This document shows, one piece after another, positions 51,632-55,015 of a stretch of 55,015 bases of DNA. The stretch comes from an uncultured Muribaculaceae bacterium. GTDB lineage: Bacteria > Bacteroidota > Bacteroidia > Bacteroidales > Muribaculaceae. A program made the position numbers and the translations under genes. The notes beneath the pieces were generated by a model. That model worked only from the letters and a program-made list of their open reading frames with translations, ran no database searches and was not told the DNA's origin. The DNA lies in NCBI GenBank assembly GCA_910585285.1, contig CAJUDL010000025.1, forward strand, positions 1 through 55,015, written 5' to 3'. Numbering within the stretch: the stretch's first letter is position 1; each line of letters begins with the position of its first letter.

Positions 51632-52755
51632 TCATACAACATTGTATTCATCCTATGTTCTCTTGCACGGATAAGACGTGTCAACAGCATGTTCAATGCT
51701 ACCCAGAGCACAACATCTCCGAGAATTATCCACGTCGGTTGCACCAGCGACGAAAAAGCAACATTTACCAACACAAACACCATGTCGGTAAACACGATTG
51801 CCACAAGTGCCTGCCATTGCAACATACCCAATGCAAGAAGCTTATGGTGAATATGGCATTTATCCGGCAGGAATGGATTGTGCCCGCGCCTTACCCTATG
51901 GAAAAACACTCTTACCACATCAAAACACGGCAACACCAAGGGAGACACCGCCATGATGAAGAGGTTATCGCCAACCGGGAGTGCGTCCACCGGAATATTG
52001 AAGACCTCTATTGTAAGAAACACAAGCATAAGCCCTATGGTCAAAGATCCGGTATCGCCCATAAAAATCTTCTTATGCTTGGTGGCAGCACCGAATACAT
52101 TGAAATAAAAAAATGGTATTAACGTCCCCAGTGTCGCTCCGGCAAGCATCATACATGCGTATTGTCCTGACAAATAGAACACATACGAATACCAAATCAA
52201 TGCAACCGCACTGAGACCGGATGCCAGACCATCTATACCATCTATTAAATTAACGGCATTTACCACATATATTATACAAAACACCGTAAGAATCCATCCA
52301 ATCCATTCCGGTAGCTCATGGATCCATAGGAATCCATACAAATTAGAGACCCAAATTCCCGATGCAATAATCAGCACACCTGCTGCAATTTGAAGCACAA
52401 ATTTAGCCCTGTATCTCACGCCCACAAGATCATCCGCAAGACCCACAAGATAAATAAGCATCAATGCGCAGATAAGGAAAAAGATCGGTATCATCGCATC
52501 TGCAAGCACCGGAATTATCTCAGAGCAATGGAAACGGAGGTTAAACCCCACAACCAGACTGAAGGCAAACGCGAGCCCCGGAAGGAAAGAGACCCCTCCT
52601 AATCTGGGCACAATACCTCTGTGAATCTTACGCTCGTCAACGGAATCAAATAATTTTTTGCTGAATGCAATAACCAAAATCTTGGGGATGATCAACCCGG
52701 TCAGCAGCACCGCGATTGCCAAAGTCAAAACATAATTTTGAATCCAATAAGCCAT
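51628..52755 (-). CDS. WecA/MraY-family undecaprenyl-phosphate sugar-1-phosphate transferase
   Basis: A 375-residue polytopic enzyme that starts repeat-unit synthesis by moving a (N-acetyl)hexosamine-1-phosphate to undecaprenyl phosphate. Family motifs: IYLVGLADDLVGVRYRAKFV (DD), NAVNLIDGIDGLASGLSAVA (the N-D-x-D core), IFMGDTGSLTIGLML and CHIHHKLL (HxHH loop). First gene of the operon, with a consensus promoter 60 nt upstream. Confidence 0.93.
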   Translation of the reverse strand: MAYWIQNYVLTLAIAVLLTGLIIPKILVIAFSKKLFDSVDERKIHRGIVPRLGGVSFLPGLAFAFSLVVGFNLRFHCSEIIPVLADAMIPIFFLICALMLIYLVGLADDLVGVRYRAKFVLQIAAGVLIIASGIWVSNLYGFLWIHELPEWIGWILTVFCIIYVVNAVNLIDGIDGLASGLSAVALIWYSYVFYLSGQYACMMLAGATLGTLIPFFYFNVFGAATKHKKIFMGDTGSLTIGLMLVFLTIEVFNIPVDALPVGDNLFIMAVSPLVLPCFDVVRVFFHRVRRGHNPFLPDKCHIHHKLLALGMLQWQALVAIVFTDMVFVLVNVAFSSLVQPTWIILGDVVLWVALNMLLTRLIRAREHRMNTMLYE

Positions 52756-52815
52756 AGTAATATGTCAAGTATGATTTATATTCTAATTTTTATCTATTTT
52801 TTAATAATTCTTGTG

Positions 52816-52846
52816 CAAATTTAGTTATTTTTTATCTAATTGCAAA
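52816..52846 (-). promoter_or_regulatory. Consensus promoter of the polysaccharide operon
   Basis: On the minus strand TTTG (52843-52846), exactly 19 nt, TAAATTTG (52816-52823). Transcription would start near 52811. It is back to back with the panB promoter; no invertible-promoter inverted repeats or UpxY/UpxZ genes are seen here. Confidence 0.85.
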
Positions 52847-52895
52847 AAATCAAAATTCCTGCAACCGATTTGTATTCTATTTTGTGTTCCTTTAT

Positions 52896-52926
52896 TTTGT
52901 CTGTTCAATGCTAAATATTAACTTTG
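52896..52926 (+). promoter_or_regulatory. Consensus promoter of panB
   Basis: TTTG (52896-52899), 19 nt, TAACTTTG (52919-52926), 28 nt before the ATG at 52954. It also rules out the in-frame TTG at 52924 as start. Confidence 0.85.
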
Positions 52927-52953
52927 CAGCCTAATTCAGACAATCGCAAAACA

Positions 52954-53775
52954 ATGTCAACAAACACTACTGACAATACACGCAAGGTGACAACCCGTCG
53001 CCTCGTGGAAATGAAGCAGCGCGGTGAAAAGATTTCCATGCTCACCGCCTATGATTTCTCCTCTGCTAAAATTATCGACGCTGCCGGAATAGACGTGATT
53101 CTTGTAGGAGATTCAGCCTCCAACGTCATGGCAGGTAACGTAACGACCCTTCCCATCACTCTCGACCAGATGATATATCACGCAAAATCAGTGATGAAAG
53201 GCACATCCCGCGCCCTTGTGGTGGTAGACCTCCCGTTCGGCACATACCAGGGCAATTCAAAAGAGGCCCTCGCTTCTGCAATCAGAATCATGAAGGAGAG
53301 CCATGCGGAAGCCGTAAAGATGGAAGGAGGCTCCGAAATCCGTGAATCAATCGAAAGGATCCTATGTGCCGGCATCCCGGTGATGGGACATCTCGGGCTG
53401 ACCCCACAAAGCATCAACAAATTCGGCACCTATAGCGTCAGGGCGCGCCAGGAGGAAGAAGCCGCAAAATTGATCGAAGACGCAAAAATGCTCGACGAGA
53501 TTGGATGCTTCGCCTTGGTTCTTGAAAAAATACCCGCAGAGCTTGCCGCCCGTGTAGCAAAAGAAATATCCATTCCAGTAATCGGCATCGGAGCCGGCGG
53601 AGGAGTTGACGGACAAGTGCTCGTAATGCACGACATGCTCGGAATCAATCAAGGATTCTCGCCAAGATTCCTTCGCAGATATGCCGATGTGGCTGGAGTC
53701 ATGACTGACGCAGTGCAGCGTTACATTGACGACGTAAAATCAGGCGATTTCCCGTCACCTGCAGAATCATATTGA
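52954..53775 (+). CDS. panB: 3-methyl-2-oxobutanoate hydroxymethyltransferase
   Basis: A 273-residue TIM-barrel enzyme that makes ketopantoate from ketoisovalerate and methylene-THF, the first step of pantothenate synthesis. Motifs: SMLTAYDFSSAKIIDAAGID, VILVGDSASNVMAGNVTTLP (metal Asp), AEAVKMEGGSEIRESIERIL, GIPVMGHLGLTPQSINKFGT and IPVIGIGAGGGVDGQVLVMH. Length is normal. The remaining pan genes are not in the window. Confidence 0.95.
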   Translation: MSTNTTDNTRKVTTRRLVEMKQRGEKISMLTAYDFSSAKIIDAAGIDVILVGDSASNVMAGNVTTLPITLDQMIYHAKSVMKGTSRALVVVDLPFGTYQGNSKEALASAIRIMKESHAEAVKMEGGSEIRESIERILCAGIPVMGHLGLTPQSINKFGTYSVRARQEEEAAKLIEDAKMLDEIGCFALVLEKIPAELAARVAKEISIPVIGIGAGGGVDGQVLVMHDMLGINQGFSPRFLRRYADVAGVMTDAVQRYIDDVKSGDFPSPAESY

Positions 53776-53794
53776 AAAAATATTTTCAAAAAAA

Positions 53795-53826
53795 TTTGGT
53801 CGAATAAAAATTTCATTATAACTTTG
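53795..53826 (+). promoter_or_regulatory. Promoter of tRNA-Pro
   Basis: TTTG (53795-53798), 20 nt, TAACTTTG (53819-53826), followed by CACTCGC. The same arrangement and near-identical sequence lies before tRNA-Asp. Confidence 0.8.
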
Positions 53827-53877
53827 CACTCGCTTTAGTCAAGGAGCGTGTGCATCCAAGACAAAGCTCAAATCTTT

Positions 53878-53952
53878 CGGGGTGTAGCTCAGTAGGTTTA
53901 GAGTACGCGTCTGGGGGGCGTGAGGTCGCAAGTTCGAATCTTGTCACCCCGA
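53878..53952 (+). tRNA. tRNA-Pro (anticodon GGG)
   Basis: A complete cloverleaf: acceptor stem CGGGGTG with CACCCCG, D-arm GCTC/GAGT, anticodon stem CGCGT/GCGTG with loop CTGGGGG (anticodon GGG at 53913-53915), T-arm GCAAG-TTCGAAT-CTTGT and discriminator A. The CCA end is not encoded. A terminator follows 7 nt later. Confidence 0.93.
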
Positions 53953-53958
53953 CTGATT

Positions 53959-53997
53959 AAAAGCCGACAGTTTTTCAACTGTCGGCTTTTCTTTATT
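53959..53997 (+). terminator. Terminator of tRNA-Pro
   Basis: A 14-bp perfect stem (53959-53972 with 53977-53990, loop TTTC) followed by CTTTATT. It also fits as the end of the minus-strand amidase gene, since the stem is flanked by A-rich sequence on the other side. Confidence 0.9.
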
Positions 53998-54427
53998 ATC
54001 TCCCGGCAAGCATAGACCTAACATCAAACGATGGGCAAGCCTTCCGGGCAAAATCGCGATGCCCGAACACCCGCGCATCAGGAATCCCATATTTTCTTTG
54101 CATCTTTCGGATCAAATTCATAATAGCGAGGCATTGCTCCGGTGTCCGCGTGTCTTTCGCATTTCCCATCTCCCTGTCCATTCCACCGACATAGCATATT
54201 CCGATTGAGCGTCTGTTCATACCGCCCTCCACACAATGTGCACCAACAAGATCTTCCCCTCTACCCGCTTCTACCGTGCCGTCAATCTTGATTATGTAAT
54301 GATATCCGATATCAGCAAATCCTCTCGCCAGATGCCATGTCCTAATATCGGCAGCATTATGCTCCCTTCCCTCAGGCGTAGCCGAACAATGCACCACAAT
54401 CGAATCCGTAATTTTTCTCTTCTCCAT
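53996..54427 (-). CDS. Small N-acetylmuramoyl-L-alanine amidase (phage T7-lysozyme type)
   Basis: A 143-residue Amidase_2 domain protein that cleaves the muramoyl-L-Ala bond of peptidoglycan. Zinc ligands are placed as in T7 lysozyme: His in IVVHCSATPEG, His in FGHRDFARKACPSFDV and Cys in the same segment; IGYHYIIKIDGTVEAGRGED and NRRSIGICYVGG are also conserved. No signal peptide and no cell-wall-binding domain. It is paired with a holin-like gene on the same strand. Such amidases are common in Bacteroidales chromosomes and prophages. Confidence 0.9.
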   Translation of the reverse strand: MEKRKITDSIVVHCSATPEGREHNAADIRTWHLARGFADIGYHYIIKIDGTVEAGRGEDLVGAHCVEGGMNRRSIGICYVGGMDREMGNAKDTRTPEQCLAIMNLIRKMQRKYGIPDARVFGHRDFARKACPSFDVRSMLAGR

Positions 54428-54485
54428 AATCTTTGAATTATTTCTAAATTTGAATCATTCCTAAATCTAATGCCCTCCCCATCTC

Positions 54486-54525
54486 TCCCCATTCCGCCCC
54501 ATTACGCCCCATTACGCCCCATCCC
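54486..54525. repeat. Tandem 10-bp repeat CCCCATTACG
   Basis: Three to four copies of CCCCATTACG (with variants CCCCATTCCG and CCCCATCCCC) between the amidase and the holin-like gene. On the minus strand it is very G-rich (GGGGCGTAAT units). Confidence 0.7.
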
Positions 54526-54527
54526 CC

Positions 54528-54722
54528 TCACCTCCTATACCGATAATCTATCCCGAAGAGCGCTCCAGCGAAAGTAAGTATTTCGCCGAATGCCACCAAC
54601 ACCGAAGAATGAATCTCCCCTTTGGGAGGGAAAGCAAACCCGAAGCCAAGCAGCACACACCCTGAGATCACCATTACGCTCGCCACCATCAATTGCAATC
54701 TTCCGTTATCCATCCTTCTCAT
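54528..54722 (-). CDS. Small two-helix membrane protein, holin-like
   Basis: A 64-residue protein with two hydrophobic segments (LMVASVMVISGCVLLGFGFA, residues 11-30, and a second near residues 40-55) and a short charged tail (YRYRR). Between them lies PPKGEIHSSVLVAFGEIL, a loop I associate with small Bacteroides phage or prophage proteins. Located upstream of an amidase, it could be the holin of a lysis pair, but no function has been shown here. The start could also be ATG 54713. Confidence 0.6.
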   Translation of the reverse strand: MRRMDNGRLQLMVASVMVISGCVLLGFGFAFPPKGEIHSSVLVAFGEILTFAGALFGIDYRYRR

Positions 54723-54876
54723 GTTCCCTATTTCTAAAAAAATTTACACTACTTCCTTTTTCACCACAAATTAAATTAAATACCGCTAAATACGAAGTTT
54801 ATCTATTTATTTCGCAAAGACCCACATCTTCTCGGCAAAAAAAATTACACATTTTTCAAAAAAAGTTCTCAAAAAA

Positions 54877-54908
54877 TTTGGTGGGATAAAAAATTGGTTG
54901 TAACTTTG
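54877..54908 (+). promoter_or_regulatory. Promoter of tRNA-Asp
   Basis: TTTG (54877-54880), 20 nt, TAACTTTG (54901-54908), followed by CACTCGC as in the tRNA-Pro promoter. The 54723-54876 gap holds nothing else I can support. Confidence 0.8.
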
Positions 54909-54956
54909 CACTCGCAAACGGGAAACAACAACCCCGAGATGCTTAAATACTCAATT

Positions 54957-55015
54957 GGTGCGGTAGTTCAGCTGGTTAGAATACATGCCTGTCACGCATG
55001 GGGTCGCGGGTTCGA
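54957..55015 (+). tRNA. tRNA-Asp (anticodon GTC), 5' part
   Basis: Acceptor 5' strand GGTGCGG, D-arm GTTC..GAAT, anticodon stem-loop CATGC-CTGTCAC-GCATG (anticodon GTC at 54991-54993) and the start of the T-arm up to GGTTCGA. The window ends here, so the 3' end is missing. Confidence 0.92.

Noticed and set aside
52756..52953. Possible invertible capsule promoter
   Set aside because: No long inverted repeats flank the promoter and no invertase gene is near.
1..55015. CRISPR arrays, insertion sequences and integrases
   Set aside because: I saw no regular spacer-repeat array, no transposase-like protein and no recombinase in any frame. The heptad blocks are too short and irregular to be CRISPR.

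Overview
The window reads as chromosomal DNA of a gut-type member of the order Bacteroidales; a Muribaculaceae-like genome is my best guess, but that is inference from gene content and style, not from a marker search. Supporting signs are the many promoters of the Bacteroidetes type (TTTG, 19-20 nt, TAnnTTTG), the lack of Shine-Dalgarno sequences before most starts, secreted proteins with type IX secretion (T9SS) C-terminal tails, a PorZ-like protein, a SusG-like secreted GH13 enzyme, a GH3-superfamily protein and a DUF6377 regulator.

Layout. 1-2.1 kb: a HigB/HigA toxin-antitoxin pair and a secreted T9SS-tail protein. 2.3-7 kb (minus strand): a flippase, a DUF2807 protein, and dusB with an M16 peptidase. 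7.0-7.6 kb: an orphan promoter-to-terminator unit and an AT-rich tract before a DUF6377 regulator. 9-20 kb: a TPR membrane protein, a lipid kinase, two coupled rhomboid proteases, an endonuclease/exonuclease/phosphatase-family protein, an M3 peptidase facing pnp across a long palindrome, a thioredoxin-fold lipoprotein and a SUI1-type factor. 20.2-20.8 kb: a second orphan unit with a perfect promoter and predicted hairpins, plus a repeat element. 20.8-25.9 kb: a three-gene nucleotide-sugar module (dehydratase-like, cytidylyltransferase, Gfo/Idh/MocA), a MATE transporter and a second toxin-antitoxin pair of the DinJ/YafQ type. 25.9-40.9 kb: GH3 protein, outer-membrane phospholipase A, a GT2 enzyme, Mrp/ApbC, trmB, BspA-like LRR protein, PorZ-like protein, RdgB-like NTP pyrophosphatase, leuS and the GH13 enzyme. 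40.9-52.8 kb: an exopolysaccharide/capsule locus. 52.9-55.0 kb: panB, tRNA-Pro(GGG), a small amidase plus holin-like pair, and the 5' part of tRNA-Asp(GTC).

The polysaccharide locus is the largest functional unit. Its leading genes (WecA-type initiating transferase, Wza-like export lipoprotein, Wzc-like tyrosine autokinase) start from a consensus promoter upstream of the transferase. A hairpin with a T-run lies between the kinase gene and the CpsB-type phosphatase gene, so downstream genes may be expressed at a lower or regulated level. The flippase follows, then a separate divergent block with a GT2-acyltransferase fusion on the plus strand and an EpsG-like polymerase plus three glycosyltransferases on the minus strand.

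The most unusual features are non-coding. First, a family of intergenic elements made of degenerate 7-8 bp units (TTAGGAA, CCTAAAG, ACATTAA, GTGTAAT types), often in inverted arrangement around a short core, recurs at about eight sites and often ends directly at a start codon; two copies share the 10-mer GGCGAAGCTT in opposite orientation. Second, two gene-free intervals each hold a promoter, a roughly 190-240 nt stretch and an intrinsic terminator, and are candidates for small RNAs or very small proteins.
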